A stretch of DNA of 64,000 bases from Streptomyces tuirus (GTDB lineage: Bacteria; Actinomycetota; Actinomycetes; Streptomycetales; Streptomycetaceae): assembly GCF_014701095.1 (NCBI RefSeq), contig NZ_AP023439.1, positions 124,001-188,000 of the forward strand, written 5' to 3'. The first letter of the stretch is position 1. Each line of letters begins with the position of its first letter. The position numbers and the translations under genes are program-made. Below the pieces are notes generated by a model that was given only the letters and a program-made list of their open reading frames with translations, was not told the DNA's origin and searched no databases. Shown here piece by piece: positions 25,701-34,450 of this stretch.

Positions 25701-26614
25701 ACGACCCCTTCGCCGCCTTCGGCGCCCAGGAACACGCCCAGAGTGAGCTCCACGACATGCTCGAATGGCTCTGGGACGCCGTCGCCGCCCCCGTGCTCGA
25801 CCACCTCGGCGTCGACGGTGCGGCGGACCGCCCCCGGCCTCGCCTGTGGTGGTGCCCGGTAGGGTTCCTCGCCTCGCTGCCCCTGCACGCGGCCGGACTG
25901 CACCGCTCTCCCCCGCCCGCGGGCCGGCGCCGCGCCACGCTCCTCGACCGGACGGTCTCCTCCAGCACCTCCACGCTGCGCGTTCTCGCCCAGGCCCGGA
26001 CCCGCCCTCCCGCGTCCCCGGCCGCGGGAACGCTGGTCGTGGCCCTGCCGCAAACCCCGGGCGCGGAACCCCTCGGCCACGCCGAGAAGGAGGCTGCCCG
26101 TGTCGCCGAGCTTCTGCGGCCCGCCGGGCCCGTCACCGTGCTCGCCGGCCCGGCCGCCACCGCGCAGTCCGTGCTCGACGCCCTCCCCCGGCACGGCACC
26201 GCGCACTTCGTCTGCCACGGTCTGACCGACCCGATCGACCCGTCGGGCAGCCGGCTGCTCCTCGCCGATCACCGCGAGCGTCCGCTGACCGTCGCCGTGC
26301 TCGCGGGCCTCCGCCTGGGCGAGGCCGACCTGGCCCATCTGTCCGCGTGCAGCACCGGTGTCACAGCCCACCGGTTAGCGGACGAGTTCGTACACATCAC
26401 CGCGGCCTTTCAGCTCTGCGGATACCGCCAGGTCGTCGGCACCCTCTGGCCGGTCACCGACGCGGCGGCGGAGGCGGTGGCCGAGGCCTTCCACGCCCGT
26501 CGCGCCGCCGGCCTGCCCGGGGCCCAAGCCCTCACCGACGCCCTCCGGGACCTCCGCGACCGCTACCCCGCGACGCCCACCCGCTGGGCCGCGCACGTCC
26601 ACACCGGAGTCTGA
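22781..26614 (+). CDS. CHAT-domain protease with TPR-like helical repeats
   Basis: A 1277-residue protein from GTG 22781, where GGGAG lies 6-7 nt upstream; an ATG at 22733 is the alternative. Residues ~1-920 are helical TPR-like repeats (many 'A...L..A...Y' units). The last ~300 residues are a CHAT (caspase HetF-associated) domain with the catalytic dyad H1146 in 'AHFVCHG' and C1190 in 'HLSACSTGV', followed by 'FQLCGYRQVVGTLWPV'. CHAT proteases are separase/caspase relatives, several of which act in bacterial immunity or programmed cell death after sensing by their repeats. The divergent two-gene unit is probably part of the system. Confidence 0.88.
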   Translation: MAVELSLYAELRARVSHFEDTGDVGPLLDPTTPGLLLLTDQALLDHPPPEADMARTVAVASWQLHLAAPQSPAGARVLRKRALELSAWLDALAPALVPPGIRAGVRRLPRLPKGLARIARDPDQRLEALYDHAAFAVERYRSLRDPATLRTAIVLLRELVDATPGLFAILPEEQRSRSVRARTSLGVALQHELARTGELHVLQAARGYSEEAARLCAEHDPQRPLVMFNHGSLLLDAFRRTGDEAALKESLEVSVVALNLTPVHDPLRAVRLCHVQNLYSALYDRSADPAVLRSAVDFGAEAARTVPDAEPQRAAILNNYGKDLRNLYKETRDLRLLRRSADALRASVAGSAANDPNRISRRLLLTRCLLDLAGQERAGGDTGLVAETLASAEEAVRLAPPGHASYRDAVGLLREAERLAHTVGQDPAGPTDPEGPANPADPVEEARQRVRAEAPGSRSRRARRALAGTLLGRYDETGDLAALAEGIELLRELDGGPDGPDPDLTAGEQLTWLSELSQGLFQLYQRRRDLDALRDAETYARQVVAASPPSGVGRAVALAHLGEVLVRGADRLTDEDAYVERMSEGVSCCLQGRQTCPDDHPLKPSLVARAGHAVLGLCAGPEPHPALLELALALLREAVAGIPLDATNGPMVRIALAECLQAHHRAGAALETREPDALAQAAALAREAAAAVPEQHPDRVEFLLTLALVRAVDHREARAEGDTERAAEAAAEAEEAFRQAAAITTARPAARLAAAARAGNWAMDRGDAEAALDAFGTAVGLLPLVAPQELARRDRQFTLRETAGLASSTAAAAVAAGHPARAVELLERARGVLAADALGTPDTALADLRREQPELAAEFEELRSAVPTGFDGSAEERLRHGVRWTHLLARIRALGNAGFLDGPTIDELRDAAGEGPVVLVYSSAWRSDALIVDPAAPPTAPVTVVPLPGLIAEDAAARAQRLQDALAALREPGDDPFAAFGAQEHAQSELHDMLEWLWDAVAAPVLDHLGVDGAADRPRPRLWWCPVGFLASLPLHAAGLHRSPPPAGRRRATLLDRTVSSSTSTLRVLAQARTRPPASPAAGTLVVALPQTPGAEPLGHAEKEAARVAELLRPAGPVTVLAGPAATAQSVLDALPRHGTAHFVCHGLTDPIDPSGSRLLLADHRERPLTVAVLAGLRLGEADLAHLSACSTGVTAHRLADEFVHITAAFQLCGYRQVVGTLWPVTDAAAEAVAEAFHARRAAGLPGAQALTDALRDLRDRYPATPTRWAAHVHTGV

Positions 26615-26737
26615 TCTCGTCCCGGTGTGCCGCCGGGTCGGGCGGGGCGCGCCGCTCGGGCCGCCGTACCAGCGGGGCAGGGCCGCATTCGAGATGCTCG
26701 TGACGCTGCTGAGGGTGGCAGATGACAGGATGGGGGC

Positions 26738-27235
26738 ATGACTATCAAGGTTTTCTTTGACATCACCATCGACGACGTTCCGGCCGGCCGGATCAACATG
26801 AACCTGTTCGACGACGTCGCCCCCAAGACCGTGGAGAACTTCCGCGCGCTCGCGACCGGCGAGAAGGGCTTCGGCTACAAGGGCTCGTCCTTCCACCGTG
26901 TCATCCCGGAATTCATGCTCCAGGGCGGTGACTTCACCCGCGGCGACGGCACGGGCGGCAAGAGCATCTACGGCGAGAAGTTCGCCGACGAGAACTTCAC
27001 GCTGAAGCACACCAAGCCGGGTCAGCTCTCCATGGCCAACGCCGGCCCGAACACCAACGGCTCGCAGTTCTTCATCACCACGATCGTGACGTCGTGGCTC
27101 GACGGCAAGCACGTCGTCTTCGGTGAGGTCGCCGACGAGAGCAGCATGGAGGTCGTCCGCAAGATCGAGAGCTACGGCTCGCAGTCCGGCCGTACCAAGG
27201 CCAAGATCACCATCGCCGACTCCGGCACTCTCTGA
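26738..27235 (+). CDS. Peptidyl-prolyl cis-trans isomerase, cyclophilin type
   Basis: A 165-residue protein of normal cyclophilin A length without a signal peptide. Active-site residues are in '[30 protein letters not shown]' (His, Arg, Phe, Gln), '[17 protein letters not shown]' and '[12 protein letters not shown]'. It catalyses proline isomerisation in the cytoplasm as a folding helper. The layout '[13 protein letters not shown]' resembles eukaryote-type cyclophilins, which Streptomyces are known to carry. It is monocistronic and followed by a hairpin. Confidence 0.95.
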   Translation: MTIKVFFDITIDDVPAGRINMNLFDDVAPKTVENFRALATGEKGFGYKGSSFHRVIPEFMLQGGDFTRGDGTGGKSIYGEKFADENFTLKHTKPGQLSMANAGPNTNGSQFFITTIVTSWLDGKHVVFGEVADESSMEVVRKIESYGSQSGRTKAKITIADSGTL

Positions 27236-27248
27236 CGAGACGTCGCCG

Positions 27249-27282
27249 CGTGCGGGGGCCCGGGCATGCCGGACCCCGCACG
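27249..27282 (+). terminator. Hairpin after the cyclophilin gene
   Basis: CGTGCGGGG (27249-27257) and CCCCGCACG (27274-27282) are perfect 9-bp inverted repeats 14 nt after the cyclophilin stop, consistent with a transcription terminator. Confidence 0.7.
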
Positions 27283-27510
27283 ACAGGGCGCTCACCAACC
27301 CTCGTACCTCGTGCCTACGGCCTGTCGAGCACCGTCCCCGTCACCACCGGCCTGTCGGGGAGCGGCTCGAGGTTCGTCACGTAGGATGGGGGAGGGATGT
27401 CTGTGGGTTGTCTGCGGAGCGGACACCGACGGCCGGCGGGCTGTGCGATCAAGCCAAGTCAGCCGCCCCGGCAGGCTGTCCTGACCGCTCGAACCGGCCC
27501 GGGCCTCGTG

Positions 27511-29055
27511 TCACCGGCCGGTCTGCGGACCGTAGGGCTGCAGGAGTTGGTCCACGGGCGCGTGATCGTCGGTGAGCAGGGGGGCGTCGCCGGTCCAGGA
27601 GTCGAGGTCCGCGCCGGTGGTGATCCTCCAGCCGGTGTGCCGGGCGTCCAGGTTTCTCCGTACCGCGCGAAGGTCGACCGGCCGGTCGGAGGCGAGCGCC
27701 ACCAGGTTGCCGCCGACGGAGTCGGCAGGTGGGCCCTGGCCGATGTCGGCGGGTTCGCCGAGGACGGCGACGTGCTCGAAGGTCGCTCCCAGGGTGGCCA
27801 GTTCGGCCCGTGCGAAGTCCATACCACCGTGATCGATGAGGTTGACCACGTACAGACCGTCCTCGTTGAGCACCCGCCGTACGTCGGTCACCGCTTCCAC
27901 CGTGGTGAGGTGCCACGGCACGCTCACACCCCCGAAGGCGTCGCCGACGACGAGGTCACGGCTGCCGGTGTCCAGGCGCCGCAGGCCCAGTCGGCCGTCC
28001 TCGACGCGCAGGCCGATACCGGCCTGCGCCGGCAGTCCGAGTTGCTCACGGTTGATGCCCGCGACACCGCCGTCGATCTCGGAGACGAGGCTGCTCGTTC
28101 CGGGCCGCGTGGCCGCGAGGTAGCGGGGCAAGGTGAGTCCGCCGCCGCCGATGTGATGAGCGGTCAGCGCTTCGCCTTGCGGAAACGCGGCATCCACCGC
28201 CGACGCGATGGCGCGCACGTACGCGAACTTCAGATGGGCCGGGTCGTCGATGTCGACGTAGGAGTGCCGCAGCCCGTCCAGGACGAGCGTGCGGCCCTTG
28301 CCCCCGTCGGAGTCCGCGACGACCCGTGCGCAGTGATACTTGGTCTCCACATCGCAGCCCCCGGGCGCGACGGTGACACCGAGGCCGCCGGCCAGGACCA
28401 TCAGCGTCAGGGCAGGGGTGCCGCTCCATCCGCGTGTTCGCCACTCGACCCACGCCCCACCCGCCACCAGCAGGGCTCCGAGGCCGAGCAGTATCCCGCT
28501 GACCGGCAATCTCGAGACGAGGACGAAGCCGGTGAGCACGGTGCCGACGATGGCGCCGACGGTACCCACACCGGACAGGCGGCCGACCACCGTACCGGTC
28601 TCCGCCAGGTTGGTGAGCCGCAGCTTCGTGACGAACGGTGTCACCGCGGAGAGCAGCGCGCCCGGCACCAGGATGGTCAGGGACGCGATCACCAGGAGCA
28701 CCGCCGGTGCCCACTCCGCGGTGGTGCGCAGCACGGACGGGGTGAGCGCCACGACCGCTCCGGACACTCCGAGCGAAGGGCCGATGAGCCGACGGGGATC
28801 GACCTGGTCCGCCATGTGGCCGCCCAGCCAGGAGCCGAAGGCGATGGCGGTGAGCGCGATGCCGATCACCATGGTGCTGGTCTCGAGGGTCAGGCCGAGG
28901 TAGGGAGCGAGCAGCCGCAGAGCGACGATCTCGACCACCAGAACCGCTGCCGAGGAGCCGAACACCAGCAGTGCGGCGGCCCGGGGCCCCAGACCGGCAC
29001 GGCCCTGTGTGCGCTCAGGGGCGGGCGACGAAGACGATTCGGTCACGGGCGACAT
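27511..29055 (-). CDS. Fused MFS-like membrane / spermidine-synthase-like methyltransferase-fold protein
   Basis: A 514-residue protein. Residues ~25-240 contain about seven TM helices of the 'fused MFS/spermidine synthase' family, including 'VVEIVALRLLAPYLGLTLETSTMVIGI' and 'GSWLGGHMAD'. Residues ~260-500 form a Rossmann-type spermidine synthase-like domain: 'GRTLVLDGLRHSYVDIDDP', 'AHHIGGGGLTLPRYLA' (nucleotide loop), 'VVGDAFGGVSVPWHL'. The catalytic residues of true spermidine synthase are not clearly kept. Function unknown; polyamine synthesis should not be assumed. Confidence 0.8.
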   Translation of the reverse strand: MSPVTESSSSPAPERTQGRAGLGPRAAALLVFGSSAAVLVVEIVALRLLAPYLGLTLETSTMVIGIALTAIAFGSWLGGHMADQVDPRRLIGPSLGVSGAVVALTPSVLRTTAEWAPAVLLVIASLTILVPGALLSAVTPFVTKLRLTNLAETGTVVGRLSGVGTVGAIVGTVLTGFVLVSRLPVSGILLGLGALLVAGGAWVEWRTRGWSGTPALTLMVLAGGLGVTVAPGGCDVETKYHCARVVADSDGGKGRTLVLDGLRHSYVDIDDPAHLKFAYVRAIASAVDAAFPQGEALTAHHIGGGGLTLPRYLAATRPGTSSLVSEIDGGVAGINREQLGLPAQAGIGLRVEDGRLGLRRLDTGSRDLVVGDAFGGVSVPWHLTTVEAVTDVRRVLNEDGLYVVNLIDHGGMDFARAELATLGATFEHVAVLGEPADIGQGPPADSVGGNLVALASDRPVDLRAVRRNLDARHTGWRITTGADLDSWTGDAPLLTDDHAPVDQLLQPYGPQTGR

Positions 29056-29202
29056 TCTTGCACGCAGCTCACAGACGGAACGGCACCGTCCGAGCCCTCA
29101 TCTGCCCGCCCCGCGGTGTGACTTGCGGTCGGCGGACGTGGATCGGGTGTCGGCGCCAGGGAGGCGTACGCCGGCCATCCGAGCGGCTCCTCGGTCAGGA
29201 GT

Positions 29203-29736
29203 TCAGGGGCGGGCGTTCAGTACCTCCAGGCTGCCGGTGCTGGTGTCGTAGCTGCGCAGGGTCGTGAGTTGGATGGACAGCGGCGGCGCCGGAAGCAGCT
29301 CGGGGATCCGCCGGTCGGCGAAAGCGCCGGCTCGCCGGGTCCGGCCGAGGGTGATGTGCGGGGCCCAGCGACCCGGTTCGTGGAGGGGGTTGAGGGTCCC
29401 GGGCGGGCTGTCCGAGGCCACCGCGTCCCACACGCGGCGGTGCAGGCGGGCCAGCGCGGAGTCCAGGTCCAGCGCCCAGGCCAGCACCGTGGTGGGCCGC
29501 TCGAAGCGGACCACGCCGGTGCATCGCACCGGCAGCGGCAGGGTGGCGGCCGCCTCGGCGAGCTCCCACCGGATCGGGGCGGTCAACTCCGGGCACACGG
29601 CGAGGGTGATGTGCGGGCTGTTGGTCGGTGAGCGGTGACGCGCCTGGCTGGGCAGCCCCGCGTCGGCGAGCCGCCGCCAGGCCTCCCGGACTGCTTGATC
29701 CGCCGTCTCGTCCAGCAAGAGCTCGACCGTGCGCAC
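29203..29736 (-). CDS. 2H phosphoesterase / 2'-5' RNA ligase family protein
   Basis: A 177-residue protein with GTG start 29734-29736. Two HxT-type motifs are spaced as in 2H phosphoesterases: 'SPHITLAVCPEL' near residue 46 and 'APHITLGRTRRAG' near residue 130. The family acts on 2'-5' or cyclic phosphodiester ends of RNA or small molecules in the cytoplasm. The biological substrate is unknown. Confidence 0.8.
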   Translation of the reverse strand: MRTVELLLDETADQAVREAWRRLADAGLPSQARHRSPTNSPHITLAVCPELTAPIRWELAEAAATLPLPVRCTGVVRFERPTTVLAWALDLDSALARLHRRVWDAVASDSPPGTLNPLHEPGRWAPHITLGRTRRAGAFADRRIPELLPAPPLSIQLTTLRSYDTSTGSLEVLNARP

Positions 29737-30033
29737 CGCGGCAGCCTACCGGCGATCACCGGCACGGTCCCGGCCGACCGGGGCCATCCGGTGGGTCAGG
29801 TGCCGCACCCGAACGGGCGACGCGGGGCGGCGACCGCATCCGGTTCCGCCGCGACGGGCGGCATCTCCAGCGCGCCTGTACGCATGCCCGCCCCTGACGG
29901 AAGGCTTCCGGCCATGGCGCACGCCACCCCGCACCGGCTCTTCCTGACACGCCCGTTCGCCGCGCAGCACACCACGCCGCCGGCGCTCGCCGTGCCTCGT
30001 CAGGACGGCACGGCGAGCGCGGGTCGGGGATGA
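29737..30033. other. ~297-bp intergenic stretch
   Basis: It lies upstream of the 2H phosphoesterase gene and downstream of the subtilisin gene. Open frames here have no ribosome site or recognisable domain. The leftward promoter must be in it; I see no other structure. Confidence 0.5.
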
Positions 30034-31233
30034 CTACTCGACGATCTTCAGCAGTTTGTTCGCGGTGCCCTGTGCGGGGTTGGAGATCTTGTCGGGTGTG
30101 GCGCCGTCGGTGAGGGCCTTGGCGACCTGTTCCGGCGTGGCGTCCTTGTGGCCCGCCAGGTAGACGGCCGCGGCGCCCACGACGTGCGGGGTGGCCATGG
30201 AGGTGCCCGATATGGTCTTGGTGCCTTCGTCGCTGTCGTTCCACGCGGAGGTGATGTCGGAGCCGGGGGCGTACACGTCCACGACCGCGCCGAAGTTGGA
30301 GAAGTCCGACTGCTTGTCGTCCTTGGTCGAGGACGCGACGGTGACGGCTTCCTTCACGCGGGCCGGGGAGCCCTGCCCGGCGTCGGAGGATTCGTTGCCC
30401 GCTGCCACGGCGAAGGTGACGCCGGCCGCGATGGCCTTGCGCACGGCTTCGTCCAGGGCCTCGTCGGCGCCGCCGCCCAGGCTCATGTTCGCCACGGACG
30501 GGCCCTGATGGTTCTTGGTGACCCAGTCGATGCCGGCGACGACCTGCTCGGTGGTTCCGGAGCCGTTGTCGTCGAGCACCCGGACGGCGACGATCTTCGC
30601 CTTCTTGGCAACGCCGTGGGCTGTGCCCGCGATCGTGCCGGCGACATGGGTGCCGTGGCCGTTGCCGTCCGTGGCGTCGTTGTCGTTGTCCACGGCGTCG
30701 AAGCCGGAGGCGGCCCGTCCCCCGAAGTCCTTGTGCGTGGTCCGTACGCCGGTGTCGATGACGTACGCGGTCACGCCCTCGCCCGCGCCGTCGGGGTAGG
30801 TGTACTTGCTGTCGCCGGCGGTGTCCGCCTGGTCCAGGCGGTCGAGGCCCCAGGAGGGCGGGTTGTCCTGGGTGGCGTTGATGCTGAACTTCTTGACCTG
30901 CACCACCTTGGCGACCGCCGGGTCGGCGGCGAGCCGCTTGGCCTCGGCCGACGAGAGGCCACCGGCGGAGAAGCCGTCGAGGGCGGCGGTGTAGGCGCGC
31001 TTGAGCTTGCCGCCGTACTCCTTGGCGAGGGCGGTCTTGTTCACCTTGTCGTCCAGCGTGACGATGAAGCTGCCCGGTACGGCTCCCTTGGCGCCGAGTC
31101 CGTACACGGTGCCCTCGGCGGGAGCGGATTCGGGAAGGATCTGCGCGTGTGCCGTCCCGAAAGTCGTCAGGGTTGCGGCGACAGCCGTGGCGGTGAGGAT
31201 CTGCATTCTGCGTGTGAATGCGCGAGCTGACAT
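30034..31233 (-). CDS. Secreted subtilisin-like serine protease (S8)
   Basis: A 399-residue preproprotein from ATG 31231-31233 with GAGGAG upstream. The signal peptide is residues 1-30, cleaved after 'GTAHA'. Residues ~50-115 are an inhibitor-I9 propeptide ('PGSFIVTLDDKVNKTALAKEYGG'). The catalytic triad is D160 ('YVIDTGVR'), H193 ('GNGHGTHVAG') and S345 ('SGTSMATPHV'). It is a Streptomyces alkaline-serine-protease type, acting outside the cell. No C-terminal domain follows. It is monocistronic. Confidence 0.95.
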   Translation of the reverse strand: MSARAFTRRMQILTATAVAATLTTFGTAHAQILPESAPAEGTVYGLGAKGAVPGSFIVTLDDKVNKTALAKEYGGKLKRAYTAALDGFSAGGLSSAEAKRLAADPAVAKVVQVKKFSINATQDNPPSWGLDRLDQADTAGDSKYTYPDGAGEGVTAYVIDTGVRTTHKDFGGRAASGFDAVDNDNDATDGNGHGTHVAGTIAGTAHGVAKKAKIVAVRVLDDNGSGTTEQVVAGIDWVTKNHQGPSVANMSLGGGADEALDEAVRKAIAAGVTFAVAAGNESSDAGQGSPARVKEAVTVASSTKDDKQSDFSNFGAVVDVYAPGSDITSAWNDSDEGTKTISGTSMATPHVVGAAAVYLAGHKDATPEQVAKALTDGATPDKISNPAQGTANKLLKIVE

Positions 31234-31671
31234 GTGAGGGTTCTCCTCGTCACTTTCGTGGGGGGTGTGGGGGGTTCGGACCGGAACTGCGTTCGGCCCG
31301 CCTAGAACCTGACTCATTGATGTGCTCAGATCAAGGGCTTCACGTCGACCCGCGCCGTCTCAGCAGGTCAGCAGCGCACGAATCGGCCATCCTCCCCAGC
31401 GCGTTCATTCCTCACATGCCTGACGCTCATACGGACGTTGTGTCGAGGATGTGTGACCATACGCCGGGCGGAGCGGTGGTTCCGGACAATCTGGGTAGAC
31501 AACGCCGGTTCCGCAGCAAGCGATTTCGGGCCGGCGTTTCGTAGAACCCGAAAATTGCTGCGGACCGCGCCCCTCGGCAAAAACCAGACCGATTAGCTAC
31601 CCCGGCCGCGTGACCCACCTCACCGTCCGGATGGCGAGGCGAGCAGTCCTGTTCTCCGGCGGGCCCGTAGG
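31234..31671. other. 438-bp non-coding region between protease and metE leader
   Basis: It contains the leftward promoter of the protease and the rightward promoter of the metE transcript. Part of it (about 31400-31600) is less GC-rich than its surroundings. No gene or clear palindrome seen. Confidence 0.5.
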
Positions 31672-31880
31672 GTGACCGGTGCAGCTGGTTCGCCCCGTCC
31701 GCCAGGCGGGATGCGTCGCAAGAGGGAACCCGGTGGGAATCCGGGACTGCCCCGCAGCGGTGAGCGGGAACGACCGCCGTCATACGCACTGGGTCCGACG
31801 CATGGGGCCTGGGAAGCGACGGCCAGTAGGAGTCCTCCGTCCGGAGGATGTGCCCGCGAGTCCGAAGACCTGCCCGTTGC
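31672..31880 (+). ncRNA. Cobalamin (B12) riboswitch
   Basis: The metE leader contains cobalamin-element landmarks in the right order: GGTGC near 31678, AAGAGGGAACCCGGTG with GGGAATCCGGGACTGCCCCGC at ~31720-31755, a 'GCCTGGGAAGCGACGGCCAGTAGG'-like segment at ~31806-31830, and the B12 box AGTCCGAAGACCTGCC at ~31859-31874. The element ends about 180 nt before metE. Such riboswitches turn off B12-independent methionine synthase when cobalamin is present. Boundaries are approximate. Confidence 0.92.
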
Positions 31881-32057
31881 CCGTGTACGACCGGCTCGTG
31901 CACGGATATCCCGGTGACCTCGTGGGCGGGTCGGCGTACATACCGGGCGGACAGCCGCGCTCCGTCGCGCGAGGCCGACTCCGTCCGGTCCGTCACTCCT
32001 TCGCGCTCTCGTCCGGTCTCCGGGATCTCAGGGATTCATCTCGCGAAGGAGATCTCC

Positions 32058-34379
32058 GTGACCACCACCAAGGCCGCGGCCGCGACAGCGCGGGCCACCG
32101 TGTACGGCTACCCCCGCCAGGGCCCGGAGCGGGAGTTGAAGAAGGCCATCGAGGGCTACTGGAAGGGCCGCGTCACCGCGGACACCCTGGAGGCCGTCGC
32201 CGCTGGACTGCGCCGCACCAACTGGCGGGAGCTGGCCGCGGCCGGCATCGACGAAGTGCCCACCGGTGACTTCTCGTACTACGACCACGTCCTCGACACC
32301 ACCGTCATGGTCGGCGCCGTCCCCGGCCGCCACCGTGCCGCCGTCGAGGCGGACGCCCTGGACGGGTACTTCGCCATGGCCCGCGGCACCCAGGACGCGG
32401 CGCCGCTGGAGATGACCAAGTGGTTCGACACCAACTACCACTACCTTGTACCGGAGTTGGGTCCGGACACCGTCTTCACCGCGAACTCCGCCAAGCCCGT
32501 CACCGAGCTGCGGGAGGCCCTCGCCCTCGGGCTCACCGCCCGTCCCGTGCTGGTCGGCCCCGTCACCTACCTCCTGCTCGCCAAGCCCGCCCCGGGCGTG
32601 CCCGCGGACTTCGAGCCGCTCACCCTCCTCGACCGGCTGCTCCCGGTGTACGCCGAAGTCCTCGCCGACCTGCGCGCGGCAGGCGCCGCGTGGGTGCAAC
32701 TCGACGAGCCCGCGCTCGTCCAGGACCGCACTCCCGCCGAACTGAACGCCGCAGCGCGCGTCTACCGCGGCCTCGGCGCCCTGGCCGACCGGCCGAAGCT
32801 GCTGGTCGCGTCGTACTTCGACCGGCTCGGCGACGCACTTCCGATGCTGGCCAAGGCTCCCGTCGACGGGCTCGCGCTGGACTTCACCGAGTCCGCCTCC
32901 GCCAACCTCGACGCCCTGGCGGCCGTCGGCGGGCTGCCCGGCAAGCGGCTGATCGCCGGGGTCGTCAACGGCCGCAACATCTGGGTCGACGACCTGGAGA
33001 AGTCACTGTCCACCCTCGGCACCCTGCTCGGGCTGGCCGACCGGGTCGACGTGGCCGCCTCCTGCTCCCTGCTCCATGTGCCGCTGGATTCCGCCCGGGA
33101 GCGGGACATCGATCCGCAGATCCTGCGCTGGCTCTCCTTCGCGAAGCAGAAGACGGGCGAGATCGTCACCCTCGCCAAGGGCCTGGCCCAGGGCACCGAC
33201 ACGATCACCGGCCAACTCGCCGCCAACCGCGCCGACCTGGCTTCCCGCGCGGGTTCGCCGATCACCCACGACCCCGAAGTCCGGGCTCGCACCGCCGCCG
33301 TCACCGCCGCGGACGCCCGCCGCTCACAGTCCTACGCCGAACGGGCCGCCGCCCAGCGGGCCCACCTGCGTCTCCCCCTGCTGCCGACCACGACCATCGG
33401 CTCCTTCCCGCAGACCGGCGAGCTCCGCACCGCGCGGGCCGATCTGCGCGCGGGCCGCATCGACGCGGCCGGCTACGAGGAGCGCATCAAGGCCGAGATC
33501 AGCGAGGTCATCTCCTTCCAGGAGAGGACCGGCCTGGATGTCCTCGTGCACGGCGAGGCCGAACGCAACGACATGGTCCAGTACTTCGCCGAGCAACTGA
33601 CCGGCTACCTGGCCACCCAGCACGGCTGGGTCCAGTCCTACGGCACCCGCTACGTCCGCCCGCCGATCCTCGCCGGCGACATCTCCCGCCCGCAGCCGAT
33701 GACGGTGCGCTGGACGTCGTACGCCCAGTCGCTCACGCGGAAGCCGGTCAAGGGCATGCTCACCGGCCCGGTCACCATGCTCGCCTGGTCCTTCGTCCGC
33801 GACGACCAGCCCCTCGGCGACACCGCCCGCCAGGTCGCCCTCGCCCTGCGCGACGAGGTGGGCGACCTGGAGGCGGCCGGAACGTCCGTCATCCAGGTCG
33901 ACGAGCCGGCCCTGCGCGAGACGCTGCCGCTGCGCGCCACCGACCACCCCGCCTACCTGGCGTGGGCCACCGAGGCGTTCCGGCTCACCACCTGCGGGGT
34001 GCGGCCGGACACCCAGATCCACACCCACATGTGCTACGCCGAGTTCGGTGACATCGTCCAGGCCATCGACGCCCTCGACGCCGATGTCATCAGCCTGGAG
34101 GCGGCCCGCTCGCACATGCAGGCCGCCCGCGAACTCGCCGCCCACGGCTACCCACGCGAGGCCGGGCCCGGGGTGTACGACATCCACTCCCCCCGCGTCC
34201 CGAGCACCGAGGAGGCCGCCGAACTGCTCCGCACCGGTCTGAAGGCCATTCCCGCCGAGCGCCTCTGGGTCAACCCCGACTGCGGTCTGAAGACCCGCGG
34301 CTGGCCGGAGACCCGCTCCTCGCTGGAGAGCCTGGTCCACGCCGCCCGTACGGTCCGCGAGGAACTCTCACCGTCTTGA
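32058..34379 (+). CDS. metE: Cobalamin-independent methionine synthase
   Basis: A 773-residue enzyme from GTG 32058, with AAGGAGATCTCC upstream. It transfers methyl from 5-methyltetrahydropteroyl-triglutamate to homocysteine in the cytoplasm. The N-terminal half has 'YGYPRQGPERELKKAIEGYWKG' and the C-terminal half 'TTTIGSFPQTGELR', the catalytic Asp region 'IQVDEPALRETLPLR', and the zinc ligands in 'IHTHMCYAEFGD' (His, Cys), 'ISLEAARS' (Glu) and 'NPDCGLKTRGW' (Cys). The B12 riboswitch upstream means it is made when cobalamin is short, implying a MetH elsewhere. Confidence 0.97.
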   Translation: MTTTKAAAATARATVYGYPRQGPERELKKAIEGYWKGRVTADTLEAVAAGLRRTNWRELAAAGIDEVPTGDFSYYDHVLDTTVMVGAVPGRHRAAVEADALDGYFAMARGTQDAAPLEMTKWFDTNYHYLVPELGPDTVFTANSAKPVTELREALALGLTARPVLVGPVTYLLLAKPAPGVPADFEPLTLLDRLLPVYAEVLADLRAAGAAWVQLDEPALVQDRTPAELNAAARVYRGLGALADRPKLLVASYFDRLGDALPMLAKAPVDGLALDFTESASANLDALAAVGGLPGKRLIAGVVNGRNIWVDDLEKSLSTLGTLLGLADRVDVAASCSLLHVPLDSARERDIDPQILRWLSFAKQKTGEIVTLAKGLAQGTDTITGQLAANRADLASRAGSPITHDPEVRARTAAVTAADARRSQSYAERAAAQRAHLRLPLLPTTTIGSFPQTGELRTARADLRAGRIDAAGYEERIKAEISEVISFQERTGLDVLVHGEAERNDMVQYFAEQLTGYLATQHGWVQSYGTRYVRPPILAGDISRPQPMTVRWTSYAQSLTRKPVKGMLTGPVTMLAWSFVRDDQPLGDTARQVALALRDEVGDLEAAGTSVIQVDEPALRETLPLRATDHPAYLAWATEAFRLTTCGVRPDTQIHTHMCYAEFGDIVQAIDALDADVISLEAARSHMQAARELAAHGYPREAGPGVYDIHSPRVPSTEEAAELLRTGLKAIPAERLWVNPDCGLKTRGWPETRSSLESLVHAARTVREELSPS

Positions 34380-34450
34380 TGAAGCGCCCGGTGGGCCGGA
34401 GGCGGACGCACCTGCCGTCCTCCCCCGGCCCCCAGGTCGTGCAAAGCCGT

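Noticed and set aside
27397..29121. Open frame of 574 codons opposite the fused MFS/spermidine-synthase gene
   Set aside because: Low-complexity, no domain, antisense to a recognisable protein.
29635..30033. Short plus-strand frame upstream of the protease 3' end
   Set aside because: No ribosome site or domain; overlaps the start region of the 2H phosphoesterase gene.
31848..32057. In-frame upstream extension of metE by 70 codons
   Set aside because: It crosses the 3' end of the riboswitch, and metE homologs begin near the GTG at 32058, which has its own ribosome site.
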